Assembly (NCBI GenBank): GCA_049999725.1
Contig: JBNGIS010039085.1
Coordinates: 1-20,068 of the forward strand
Direction: 5' to 3'
From: Haplomitrium mnioides
Lineage: Eukaryota > Marchantiophyta > Haplomitriopsida > Calobryales
DNA length: 20,068 nt
In this document: piece by piece, positions 1 to 9,562 of the stretch
Numbering within the stretch: position 1 is the first letter of the stretch
How the letters are laid out: each line of letters opens with the position of its first letter
The notes under the pieces: generated by a model
The model's database searches: none
What the model saw: the letters and a program-made list of their open reading frames with translations, nothing else
What the model was told of the DNA's origin: nothing
Translations under genes and position numbers: made by a program

Positions 1-285
1 CTTAAATTTTACGACATTCGATTCCTTCAGAAGCCTTCAACACTAATCAATCTTACCTTTCATTCGTAGAGCTTCCATTCGTATCGGATCATTACCAATC
101 ATCTCCTTCTTCACACAGCAAACGATCATCCTTTAATTCCGATTAATTCCTCTTATCCTTACATCTTACAATTCCACACTCGTTAATCCAAAACTTAAAG
201 CTTTACCATTTCCTTCTTACTCCACTGCTCAGAAGAGAACTTATTCGAGCTACTTCTGATTCTTTGTCAGCAACCGTGCTCCCAC
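1..285. other. Unassigned AT-rich DNA before the satellite array
   Basis: I see no open frame of note, no RNA gene and no satellite monomer here. The stretch is T/C-rich on the plus strand. Satellite homology starts at about 286, within a monomer (acatatgctctttcttgctt), so this is the left border of the array or the edge of an older insertion. Confidence 0.5.
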
Positions 286-2037
286 ACATATGCTCTTTCT
301 TGCTTGTTTGGGAGAGCACAAAGGTATTACGAGGCCATGAGAATCTGAAAGTCAGAAGAAAGAACTAGGCTACATAAAGTAGTTACATGTGCTCTTCCGT
401 GCTTGTTTGTTAGAGCAAGAAGGTTATATAAGGATATGAGAATCGCAACATTGGAAGAAAGAACAAGGATGCAAGAAGTACTTACATGTGCTCTTCTTTG
501 CTTGTTTGGGAGAGCACGAAAGTATTATGAGGGCATGACAATCCGAATAGAGGAGGAAAGAACTAGGTTGTAAGAAGTACTTGCAAGTGCTCTTCCTTCT
601 TGTTTGGTATAATAGAAAGGCATTTTTGGGACATGAGAATATGAACATATGAAGAAAGAAGTAGGCTGCAAGAAGTACTTACATGTGCTCTTCCTTGCTT
701 GTTTGCGATAGGAGGAAGGCATTCGAGGGACATAAGCATCCAAACATGAAGAGAAAGAACTAGGCTGCAAGAAGTAATTACATGTGCTCTTCTTTGCTTG
801 TTTGAGAGAGCAAGAAGTACTTACACGTGCTCTTCTTTGCTTGTTTGGGATAAAAGAAAGGCATTCTGGGGACATGAGCATCAAAACATCACAAGGAAAA
901 AGCTAGGCTACAAGAAGTACTTACATAGGCTCTTTCTTGATTGTTTTGGATAGGGTGGAAAGCATTCTAGGGACACTAAAATCTGAATATTAAGAGAATG
1001 AACTAGGCTCAAAGAAGTAATTACATGTGTTCTTCTTTGCTTGCTTGGGAGAGCTCTAGGGTGTTCTCGGGACATGAGAATCCAAACATTGGGACAAAGA
1101 GCTACGCTTCAAGAAGTACTTAGATGCGCTCTTGCTTGGTTACTTGGATAGAAGACATTTTGGGGACATGAGCATCCAAACATCTAGAGAAAGAACTAAG
1201 TTGCAAGAATTACTTACATATGCTCTTCTTTGCTTATTGCGGATTGCAAGAAGTTATTGTGGGGACATGAGAATACAAACATTAGAACAATAAACTAAGC
1301 TACAAGTAGTACTTACATACGCTCTTCCTTGCTTGCTTAGGATAGCACAAAGGCATACTGAGGACACTAGAATCACAACATCTCAAAAATGAACTAGGTT
1401 GGAAGAAATACTTAGATGTGCTCTTCCTTGCTTGTTTCGGGTAGTACAAAGCCATTATAGGGACATGCAAATCTGAACATCATGAGAATGAACTAGGCTC
1501 CAAGAAGTATGTACATGTGCTCTTCCTTGCTTGATCGGGAGAGTACGAAGGTATTCTGGAGACATGAGAATTTGAACATTGAGAGAAAGAACTAGATTGC
1601 AACATTTATTACATGTGCTTTTCCTTGCTTGCTTGGGATAGCACAAAGCTATTATGGAGACATGAGAATCAAAAAATCATGAGAATGAATTACGATGCAA
1701 GATGTAGTTACATGTGCGCTTCCTTTCTTGCTTGGGAGAGCACCAAGGAATTCAGAAGACATGAGAATAGCTTGAAGGCATTCTAGGGATATGAGCATTT
1801 GAGCATGGGGAGAAAGAACTAGGCTGCAAGAAGTAGCTACATGTGCTCTTCCTTGCTTGTTGGGATAGCAAGAAGGCATCTTAGGGCTATGAGAATCCGA
1901 AGATCGAGAGAAAGAACAAGGCTGCAAGAACTACTTACATGTGCTTCTCCTTGCTTGCTAGGGATAGCAAGAAGGCAATCTAGGGATGTTAGCATCTAAA
2001 CATCAGGAGAAAGAACTAGGTTGCAAGATGTTGTCAC

Positions 2038-2670
2038 AGGTGCTCTTGCCTTGCTTGCTTGGGAGAGCGAAAAGTACTTTGTGCTCTTCCTTGCTTGCTT
2101 GGGATAGCAAGAAGGAATTATGGGACATCAAAATCAAAACACTAGAAGAATGAACAAGGTTGCAAGAAGTACTAACATGTGCTCTTCTTTGCTTGTTTTG
2201 GGTAGCTCAAAGCCAGTATAAGGACCAGAGAATCTTAACATCACAAGAATGAACTAGGCTGCAAGAACTAGTTACATGTGCGCTTCCTTTCTTGCTTGGG
2301 AGAGAACCAAGGTATTCAAAAGACATGAGAATCTGAACATTAAGAGAAAGAACTAGGCTTCAAGAAGTATTCACATGTGCTCTTTCTTGCTTGCTTAGAA
2401 TAGCAAGAAGGCATTCTATAGACATGACCATCCGAGCATCGGAAGAAAGAACTAGGCTGCAATAAGTACCTACATGTGCTCTTCCTTGCTTATTGGGATT
2501 GCAAGAAGGCATCCTATGGCAATGAGAATCCAAAGATCAAGAGAAAGAACTACGCTACAAGAAGAACTTACATGGGCTTCTTCTTGCTTGCTAGGGATAG
2601 CAAGAAGGCATTCTAGGGACATGAGCATCCAAACATTAGGAGAAAGAACTAGGCTGCAAGATGTTGTTAT
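2038..2670. repeat. One 633-bp higher-order repeat unit, left block
   Basis: A truncated 45-bp monomer marks the unit start: aggtgctctt, then gcttgggagagc and aaaagtac, then straight into the next full monomer. The marker occurs at 2038 and again at 2671, exactly 633 bp apart. Between the markers are six distinguishable full-length monomer variants, recognisable by phrases such as aaggaattatgggac, cacaaagcc, caccaagg and ggcatcctatggcaatgag. The following copy, starting at 2671, is split by the large insertion and resumes at 9643. Confidence 0.85.
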
Positions 2671-2850
2671 AGGTGCTCTTTCCTTGCTTGCTTGGGAGAG
2701 CAAAAAGTACTTCGTGCTCTTCCTTCCTTACTTGGGATAGCAAGAAGGAATTATGGGACGTGAGAGTCAAAACACTAGAAGAATGAACAAGGTTGCAAGA
2801 AGTACTTACATGTGCTCTTTTTTTCTTGTTTGGGATAGCACAAAACCATT

Positions 2851-2854
2851 ATGG
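2851..2854. repeat. Left target-site duplication, ATGG
   Basis: ATGG directly before the left terminus (TGTCGTGC) of the large insertion. The same four bases follow its right terminus at 9639-9642. Uninterrupted monomers of this variant read ccattatggggacatgag, which is what results from joining the flanks across one ATGG. Confidence 0.85.
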
Positions 2855-2885
2855 TGTCGTGCGCATACACATCGCTTACACAACT

Positions 2886-3830
2886 AAATGCATAAGACGT
2901 AGGATGACTCACCAGTGTGGGCAATGCTCCACAAGGTGGACCTACTACGTTGACTAACGCCAATGGTGGGTGGTCAACATAAAGTACCCTCTGAACTTGA
3001 TGTTCCACATCCAAAATATCATCCACAATGGCGCTTGGTGATCTCGTAATCATGTTATAAGCTCACTTCAGCATCTCAATAGGCAACAAGTTAGTCCACC
3101 ACAATCGTGGCCGATGTGCTCGTGACCCAGCTTGTGCGGCATCCAACAATACGGCAGGTCCATTCCAAGAACGCACCTGATAAACATTTTCCACAATGCG
3201 CTGGCAACTATCGCCCAATATAGGCATATTCTCCAAGATATATGTAGGAAGTGGTACCTGATGGAGTTGGAGATGGCATAGAATCCTCATCATCTCCCAA
3301 AACAATTTTGAGCAAGGGTCTTGCAACCCTTGACCCAAACCAGCCCTCGATTGGCCTTGACATGGCTATCCTGCAATCAATAAATCAACAAGGTCCACTC
3401 TAGCAAGGTGGTCTGCCCTTAACAATAAAATATTGGTCGGCAATGCATGCAGATAACCTCGCATTGCACTAACTAAAAGCAATTGTCGAGATTGCTCAAC
3501 CATCAGGGCCACATGTCTCAAGGAGTTTCAGAGGGCGATCTCACCCTTCTCCATATACAAATACCGCCGAACTAGAATCCTTGCTTGGAGTACAACAGCT
3601 AACCCTATACTAATGCCTCCAAACAACTCCAACAAGCAAATACCATCAGCAAAATACTGCCATGAAATTGGCAGAGTATCCAATGGTAAAAGATTTACAG
3701 GTCCAAGTGTGACAGAACCATCCAGTACAGGACCTGGCGCAAATGCATCCAACCAAGCATCCTCAACCAACCTAGATGCATGTACCTGCCACAACCTCTC
3801 TTTACTTCTACTTACAGGAATCACCTCACC
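2886..3830 (-). pseudogene. C5 cytosine DNA methyltransferase domain, retroelement-borne, 3' truncated and interrupted by stops
   Basis: One frame runs from about 3830 to 2886. Motif I is LELFGGISIG (LFGG begins at 3626). Motif IV is PCQGQS, with the catalytic Cys at 3362-3360. Motif VI is LENMP (Glu 3233-3231, Asn 3230-3228; Val is usual where Met stands). Motif VIII is RAHRPRLWWTN (3122-3090). The last recognisable part is LPTLVSHPTSYAF (2924-2886), in the target-recognition or C-terminal half. In this family the enzyme transfers a methyl group from S-adenosylmethionine to cytosine C5 through a covalent Cys intermediate. Motifs run I-IV-VI-VIII, the canonical order, not the permuted order of plant DRM enzymes. 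Three stops interrupt it: TGA 3530-3528, TAG 3368-3366 directly before PCQ where Trp is usual, and TGA 3065-3063. Motifs IX-X are missing. It shares the protease frame, so it was probably part of the polyprotein. Confidence 0.85.
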
Positions 3831-4880
3831 TTACGACGATGATGATGGCCTTGCAACCTCTGAATATGCCTCCTCAATAGAAGAAATGTCCTCTGCATGT
3901 GCATTCCCCTCTAGTAAGTCAGAGTAGTTGGTGATAACCTCAAAAAATGCTGATAATGGCATAGGTTGTGAAATTAGATCCCCATTTGGTCCACTGAATC
4001 TGACAGACAACCTGCTCATTCGTGCCTCTCCAGATCGTTATCCAGGCCGATAGGACACTGACTCATCTCAAAAATCAATAATGAACCCCATGGGATATAA
4101 CACCGTACATCCCACCAAAACATCATAAGACTTGGCCTTGGTAAGTATGGCCTGAGCGCTCACATATGAGCTATCTGTGGGATGATCAGCTTGCACTTGA
4201 AGCTTGATCTCTCCACGTGTAATATGTTGTGTGGGTGAAGGTCCTCCTAATGAAGTTTGAATATGGAAAGGGCAGATCTCCACATCTCCAAGCCTCAATC
4301 CCAACCCCTGCATAGCTGACTTGCCTAAGATCAATGGTTATGCACCTGTATCCAACAATACCTTGGCTGGCCTATACACCACATTTGAAGGACCCACAAG
4401 TCGGAAGATACCACTCTGATTGTCGATAGACACCACACTGGGTCTGAATCTCGTCCTCTCAAATGTTGGTCAAGCTGATAACTCCATCAGCCGTATCGCA
4501 GTAGCATGCCATGTCTCACCTCTAGACATAAAGGCACTTGCATCAGCTACTCAACTCACAAGTCTCACTTCCATACTAGAAGTAGCACCTTCAGCCTCCC
4601 CACATAGTGTGGCTACCAACTTGAACACTTCAGCTGGTGTGACTTCTCTAGTCAACACATCCCTAGTTAAAAACAATGGTTTCTCGACCACTAACTTGGC
4701 TATCTCCATAGCCGAAGACGCACTCCCCTCCACCTAAGCTGATCTCTCCATCTCCTTGGAAGCTTGAGTCAGACGCATGGATGTGGTCCTCACCAAATCT
4801 GTTAACTCAAATGACCGTGGAAGTCTTACCTGCTAGTGAGCATCCTCCTCTAAAGATCTGACTCCACCGCTACTCCCCTA
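3831..4880 (-). pseudogene. Retroelement aspartic protease and flanking linkers, with stops
   Basis: The frame used by the methyltransferase extends upstream to about 4880. It contains VLLDTGA (DTGA at 4352-4341), the catalytic signature of retroviral-type aspartic proteases, which act as dimers and cut the Gag-Pol polyprotein. The usual hydrophobic continuation follows (PLILGKSAMQGLGL), and later YDVLVGCTVLYPMGF resembles the C-terminal part of the protease fold. Before it lies about 150 codons of charged linker rich in Glu and Ser. After it a linker of roughly 70 codons leads into the methyltransferase. Stops are at 4835, 4736, 4553, 4472, 4340 (immediately after DTGA), 4070, 4040 and 3833 (first base, minus strand). 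There is no frameshift across the region. The frame is offset by -1 from gag, with the change inside 4880-4850. Confidence 0.8.
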
Positions 4881-6447
4881 GGCTTAATAGCCTTGCCTGC
4901 TGCTCTAGTCACTATCACAAATGCATCAATGTGGGTTGTCCCACACATGAATCCCATACCAGCTAAATCTCCATCAGCTGTGTATGAAGTAGAGGCTTCA
5001 CCTCCAGAGTTGGGCCTCGCTTGAGCTATAGTCATGGCAGCTAACTGCTGCTCCAACTGTGCAATCCTAGCATCCTTGGGATCCACAATAGCTGTTGGAG
5101 CACCCACCCCATCTCTCCTTGCTGGTGATGCTCCTCTGCCATGACCACCTCGCCCACCTCTGCCTCGCTCACATGTTCGAGCTCCTCCTTGTTGCAGCTC
5201 TGGGTGAAGCAAAAAACATCGGTCTCTAGTGTGACCCATGACCTCACAATGGTCACATTGCTGCTGGCCAGCTACACCTGCATCTCCAGAACATGCTACT
5301 TGTGGCTTCTTTGCCTTTGGACATAGCCTTTGTATATGATCTCCACTACAGGTCCAACAACCTGACTATTGACCTGTATAAGATGGTAAAGCTGATTGCC
5401 CTCCAGCTTTCTGACTCTTTCGTGGTGCAGACTGTGATGTAGATGTGGCTGGGGACGCAAACTTTGGCGCTTCCTTTTGAAATTCTGCAGTGATCACTCT
5501 CTCATTCACCATGTTAAGCTCTATGCACTCTAACAATGTAAACACAATGACAAGAGTGGGATTATAATCTCTAAGAAGGGTGGCATCTCTCACTCTCCTC
5601 TTCAAATCCTTGTCAAGGATAGAATACCAGAACTGTAGAGCCTGAGCCTCTGTCACTCCCTTTGTGACATTGATGAGCGTCCTCATCCTAGTGTAAGCTT
5701 CCCTCAAGCTCTCTCCAATCTTGCGTTGGAACTTCTGAAGACTCTTCAGCTTGTTCGTCTGCACACCCTGGTAATTTTGCTTGAGAAGCTCAAAAAATTC
5801 AACCACATGGTTAAACACTGGAACCCCTCCACTCTATGATGCACTGACTAGAACAGGTGTACTGAAAACTCCTCCTTTCCTGAATCACCAATATTGTGGC
5901 TAGTGCCACTAGAGGATGCTGTATGGATTGCAAGGACATGGGCACTAGCCTTTCCACCATAGGTGATAGAAACATAATTGGGAGACCAATATTGTCTCCA
6001 CTCCTCAATCTCAATCAAATGAGCCCGCCTGAATTCATGGTAGTCATCCATAGGTGGCCCTTCCAAATGTTGAAACAAACCTTTTCATGCCATGAAAGGT
6101 GTAAAGAGAGCTGAGTTCCGCAATGTTTGTAGATCACACCAAGTGTCAAACTCTTGGATAAAATCATCCAGATCAATGGTGCCTACTACACCAAAGAAAC
6201 TCCTCGGCCCTTTGGTGGCCCCATACATCTCATCCATATTCTAAGACAACGGGAAATGTACCTGAGTGATAAGAAGAGTTGCCTCCTCTTCGTCCGATAT
6301 ATGGTCACTTACCAACTGTTGAGCAGCTCTTACTGCAAGTCGAAACAGGATGCCACTGCGAGTGATGCCGTACCGCACCCTTCCACCCTCTAGCTCCGTG
6401 TTGACCTCCACTCAGCTGAACTCACTCACAGGCTGTGCTATGGCCAC
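4850..6447 (-). pseudogene. Retroelement gag polyprotein with two CCHC zinc knuckles, frameshifted and with stops
   Basis: Gag packages the element RNA into a particle. The N-terminal part reads in one frame from about 6447 (GTG where the start Met may have been) to about 5885. It includes DLDDFIQEFDTWCD and later the typical capsid phrase EIEEWRQYW. A one-base shift near 5885 moves it into the frame of VFNHVVEFFELLKQNYQG, LREAYTRM and QALQFWYSILDKDLKRRV, a Ty3-type gag core. Nucleocapsid knuckles follow: CX2CX3HX4C at 5359-5321 and CX2CX4HX4C at 5257-5216, then a Gly/Arg-rich stretch (RGRGGRGGHGRG). In-frame stops include one in FMA*KG near 6088, one near 5842 and TAG 5368-5366. The gag frame ends at 4850, overlapping the protease frame by about 30 bp. 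Confidence 0.85.
5216..5359 (-). other. Tandem CCHC zinc-knuckle region of gag
   Basis: The two knuckles are CWTCSGDHIQRLC and CDHCEVMGHTRDRC, separated by about 20 residues. Spacing of the Cys and His residues is intact in both although stops lie elsewhere in gag. They would bind element RNA during packaging. Confidence 0.85.
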
Positions 6448-6788
6448 TTAGCCACTTGCTCACAAGTCAGCTGAAATGCGCAAATCAACACAAGTGACCC
6501 TTCTTTCTCTTTTGGACAAGGTACATCGGGCTTGCCAATCTTAGTTTATTGGTCTCCCCTTCAACCTAGGAGCTAAATTTGACAATTCAAAACAGAATTT
6601 TGTTGCTCACCTTTAGAGCACGGTAGACCAATCTTCAATTTCATGCAAACAATTTTTCGAACCTTCTTGGTTCACTTCAGTGATAGTCTGGGCTTCTAGA
6701 TAGCCTGCGCCATGGGAGCATGCTGAGGGACTACTACCACCCTTGCACCGCTCAGTGGAGGGTCTGGTTCAGCTTCTTTAAATTCAGA

Positions 6789-6812
6789 ATTATTTTATTT
6801 TATTTTATTTTT
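6789..6812. repeat. TATTT pentanucleotide microsatellite
   Basis: About four perfect pentamer units (tattttattttattttattt), read as ATAAA-rich on the element sense strand, upstream of gag. Confidence 0.8.
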
Positions 6813-8577
6813 CCGAAAATTTTGTATTAGTTCGATTAGTGTTCAATTACCTGCAGTTTTCTGTTGCAAATAGATTTCTGGCAGCATGCTTTTTGAACCT
6901 GTCACCTATAAGCAGAGTATTGTGCTCTTCTAGGTCAGACCAAGGTTGTCCAGTCAGGCTCGAACAACATACTCTATTCTGCAGTATCCTCTGCAACTTC
7001 GTTCTCTCAGAATTTCAGTAGCCTTCTATGTTATGTTCTCCAAATTAACGCATGAACCCTCCTGCAAATTTGCTGCTCTTGAATGTTACACAAGGAACTC
7101 CTGCTTTTGCTTGAAAATTTTCTCCCAGAAAAAAGCATGCCGCATCTAATGTCAGTAACATGCAATTCCCTTGTTCCAATCTCACTAGGTACCAAATTGT
7201 GAAGGTAAAGTGAAGGCTACATCCAACCCACAACTGTGCAGTGGATCGAAGTGTTTTAATGGGAAAACCACATTCCAAGTCCCTACTAACAATGTTCAAT
7301 GAAGAGCCGTGCTCTTCAGTAGGTCGAAATGCGAAAGAAAATCCCTTCCAAAAGCCTCTGTTCTGCTCAAGCTTCTTAATTGTGTTTCTGCTCTATTCAC
7401 AGTCAAGCTGAACCCATTGCAGAAATGTAGCCCTGCGCAAGACCCATCCAACCGCCTTTGGAGCTTGATGACTTGTAGCACTCAACATGCCTCAAATCTT
7501 TGCTCTCAGATTTTTGTTGTTTTATCAATACTCCTGATTTTCTGCATTGTGGCAGTACCACGAATCTATGCTTGACAACACCCACTTCTTGCAAATTCCT
7601 CTGCTCGACAAAGAATCTGCACCTCGACGAAGAAATTTTGCTCGACACCTGCTGGGCAAAAATTGAGTTCTTCCCTTTGCCCTTCGACAATGAAGAAAAC
7701 TCAGAACTGATGCTTGAAGTAATCCATCAAGTATATCTGAACTACTTCAACAATTTTCTACTCAACAAACTCTGTTTATTTGCTGTAATCTTCTACAGCG
7801 GCTGCTGCTCACAAAATAGTTGCTGCTCAACGATGTTGTGAAGAAACCTCTTTTGTCTCCTCATAAAATTGATAATGCCCACAACTCCAAAGAATTCTCG
7901 CACAGACTTAGGGATCCATACCCCTGCTCAATCAAGATTGGAGCAGCAAGGACTGCTCATTGAATTTCCCTTCAAAATCGCAGCTCTTGATCTGCAATTT
8001 TCGAGCAGTGAAGATGCTCCCAAAATCCCTAAATTGCAGTTATGACGAAGGAGGAAAACTGGAAAATGCTTGAGCTGCTCCCGATGCTCTGATATTTGCA
8101 AGTGAAAGCTGCTCGCAGCTCGTAATCTGCTCTCAGAATTCCTGTACTCAACCTTGACCCTTACAAAATCTTCCCTCAAGATTGCAAAATCTTCTCTGGA
8201 CGATGTAGATTGCAAAGTTGCACCCAAATAGCAGGAACAAAGTAGTTTCCAAATCCCTTGGCTCACGATTCTTGGTGTTGCACATCAAAATCCCAAAAAT
8301 CCTTCCACGAAATTTCTGCCCTCAATGAAGAAAGCAAGAAATTGTCGAAATCCTCTACGATTTCATCTGTAGATTTTGAATAGCAAGATTTCTTCCCAAA
8401 TCCCTAAAATGAATACAATTCAAACTGGCAAGTTTGTTTTCTACATTTTGCTTGTTCTTTGCGATTTCGGCTGCAGCAATTGACCAAGACAAATCAAGCT
8501 CAAAATCTCCCTGATTGGTGCTCAAATCGCGGCCTCGACAATTCTCTTCTAGCGAATGCCTTGGACAACACTTGAGC

Positions 8578-8677
8578 NNNNNNNNNNNNNNNNNNNNNNN
8601 NNNNNNNNNNNNNNNNNNNNNNNNNNNNNNNNNNNNNNNNNNNNNNNNNNNNNNNNNNNNNNNNNNNNNNNNNNNNN
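8578..8677. other. Assembly gap of exactly 100 N
   Basis: A run of 100 N, the conventional length for a scaffold gap of unknown size. True element length and any feature crossing this point are therefore uncertain. Confidence 0.97.
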
Positions 8678-9100
8678 TGGCAAATCCCTAAAACAAAGTC
8701 AAAGCATTCCTCGGATTGCCTTTCCTCGACGAATTCCTAGCAAGCCTTGCATGAAGAAACCTCCTTCGAGGATCCTAGATTGAGCAAATCTTTGCTCAAC
8801 GAAAATCTGTACAAGCCAACCTCTGTGCAACGCTGCTCGATGAAGAACATGCAGCGATTTTGCCTCAAGAAACGCAGCGCTCCAAAACTCTGCTCGACTC
8901 CTTGTTCGACGCAGCAGCAAACGCCCTTGCATAAAGAATGAGCTCCTTAAGCAACCGCACCACCTGAACTCTTATGCAAGTTTTTCTAGAGATTTTTTTG
9001 CGTTTTTCGACCTGGTAAACCTCTCAACAAAACTTCTACTCCTCGATGCAAACTCTAAACACTGACTACTTGAAGAAATTTTAGCACCTCCACGAAGAAA

Positions 9101-9190
9101 TCTGCACAGAATCACTCAAACTACACAGAAATCTCCCAACAAGCATCTGCACAGAATCACTCAAACTACACAGAAATCTCCCAACAAGCA
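9101..9190. repeat. Perfect 2 x 45 bp tandem duplication
   Basis: Copies at 9101-9145 and 9146-9190 are identical, each starting tctgcacagaatcactcaaa and ending cccaacaagca. Identity in an otherwise decayed element points to a recent duplication or to an assembly artefact near the gap. Confidence 0.9.
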
Positions 9191-9528
9191 AATTTGTGCA
9201 ACATCAAACAAGGTCTTTACAAATCTTCAGCAACAACCAACCAACGCCAATAGTCTCTTCCACAAATCTTTTTCAGCACTATGAGATACCACGGATGCTA
9301 TCAAATCTCTTGACCTGATTTCTCAATCGCAATCCAAGATATCATTGATGATAGAAATCTCACTATCTTTCGATGTACTTTTCTTTGAGTGATAACTTCT
9401 TGAAGAAATTCCCAAATGTTGTGTTGATCTTTCGATATCAGAACCAGCACACCTTTGCTCATAAAGAATCCACGCTTCTCCAAGAACTTCAATACCACAA
9501 CTCTCCTCTTGGTTCATAAATGCGAAGA

Positions 9529-9551
9529 CATCGAAAGATAACCTTTCGATG
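9529..9551 (-). promoter_or_regulatory. Perfect 9-bp inverted repeat at the expected transcription start
   Basis: CATCGAAAG and CTTTCGATG are separated by five bases (ataac). On the minus strand the pair lies 12-34 bp downstream of the TATA box, so it would overlap the transcription start or form a stem-loop at the RNA 5' end. The half-site TTTCGAT recurs at 9365-9375 and 9427-9436. Confidence 0.5.
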
Positions 9552-9562
9552 AGAGTATATGC

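Larger units (their letters stand above)
286..2854. repeat. Left block of 98-99 bp tandem satellite, about 26 monomers
   Basis: Diverged head-to-tail copies of one unit fill this block. Landmarks recur in every unit: cttacatgtgctcttcc, ttgcttgcttgggatagc, aaggcattctagggacatga, then gaactaggctgcaagaag. Spacing between successive cttacatgtg landmarks is 98-99 bp. The centre of the monomer can fold on itself (CTTGCT then TGGGAT then AGCAAG), and the perfect palindrome AAGTACTT sits just before cttacatg. Peptides readable across the units on the minus strand are by-products of the repeat, because 98 is not a multiple of three. The block ends inside a monomer at the 4-bp target-site copy of the large insertion. 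Confidence 0.95.
6448..9528 (-). other. Non-coding 5' part of the element: LTR plus leader, boundary unresolved
   Basis: No protein family is recognisable on either strand between gag and the promoter region. The sequence has low complexity in places, with recurring plus-strand phrases such as tgctcgac, cctcgacgaag and gctgctc (for example near 7595, 8724, 8832 and 8886). A weak match to a tRNA-Met primer site (minus strand ATATCAGAGC near 8101-8092) and a TGGCGC near 6712 were considered, but neither is convincing. The 100-N gap at 8578-8677 may hide the LTR border. Confidence 0.5.

Noticed and set aside
424-2740. Many short minus-strand and some plus-strand open frames with Ser/Cys-rich, repeating peptides such as STSCSLVLSP
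   Set aside because: They follow the 98-99 bp monomer, whose length breaks any frame, and they occur equally in the right block. They are satellite by-products and not proteins.
2886-3830. Methyltransferase as a host gene next to an unrelated gag fragment
   Set aside because: It shares one unbroken frame with the DTGA protease and lies entirely inside the insertion defined by the target duplication.
6701-6720. Possible primer-binding site TGGCGCAGGC preceded by CCCA on the minus strand
   Set aside because: Only the first six bases look like a known primer site, and the implied 2.9 kb LTR has no visible second copy.
8092-8105. Possible tRNA-Met primer-binding site on the minus strand (ATATCAGAGC)
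   Set aside because: Only about 9 of 12 bases match, there is no CA terminus directly before it, and the region is rich in gctc phrases that give chance matches.
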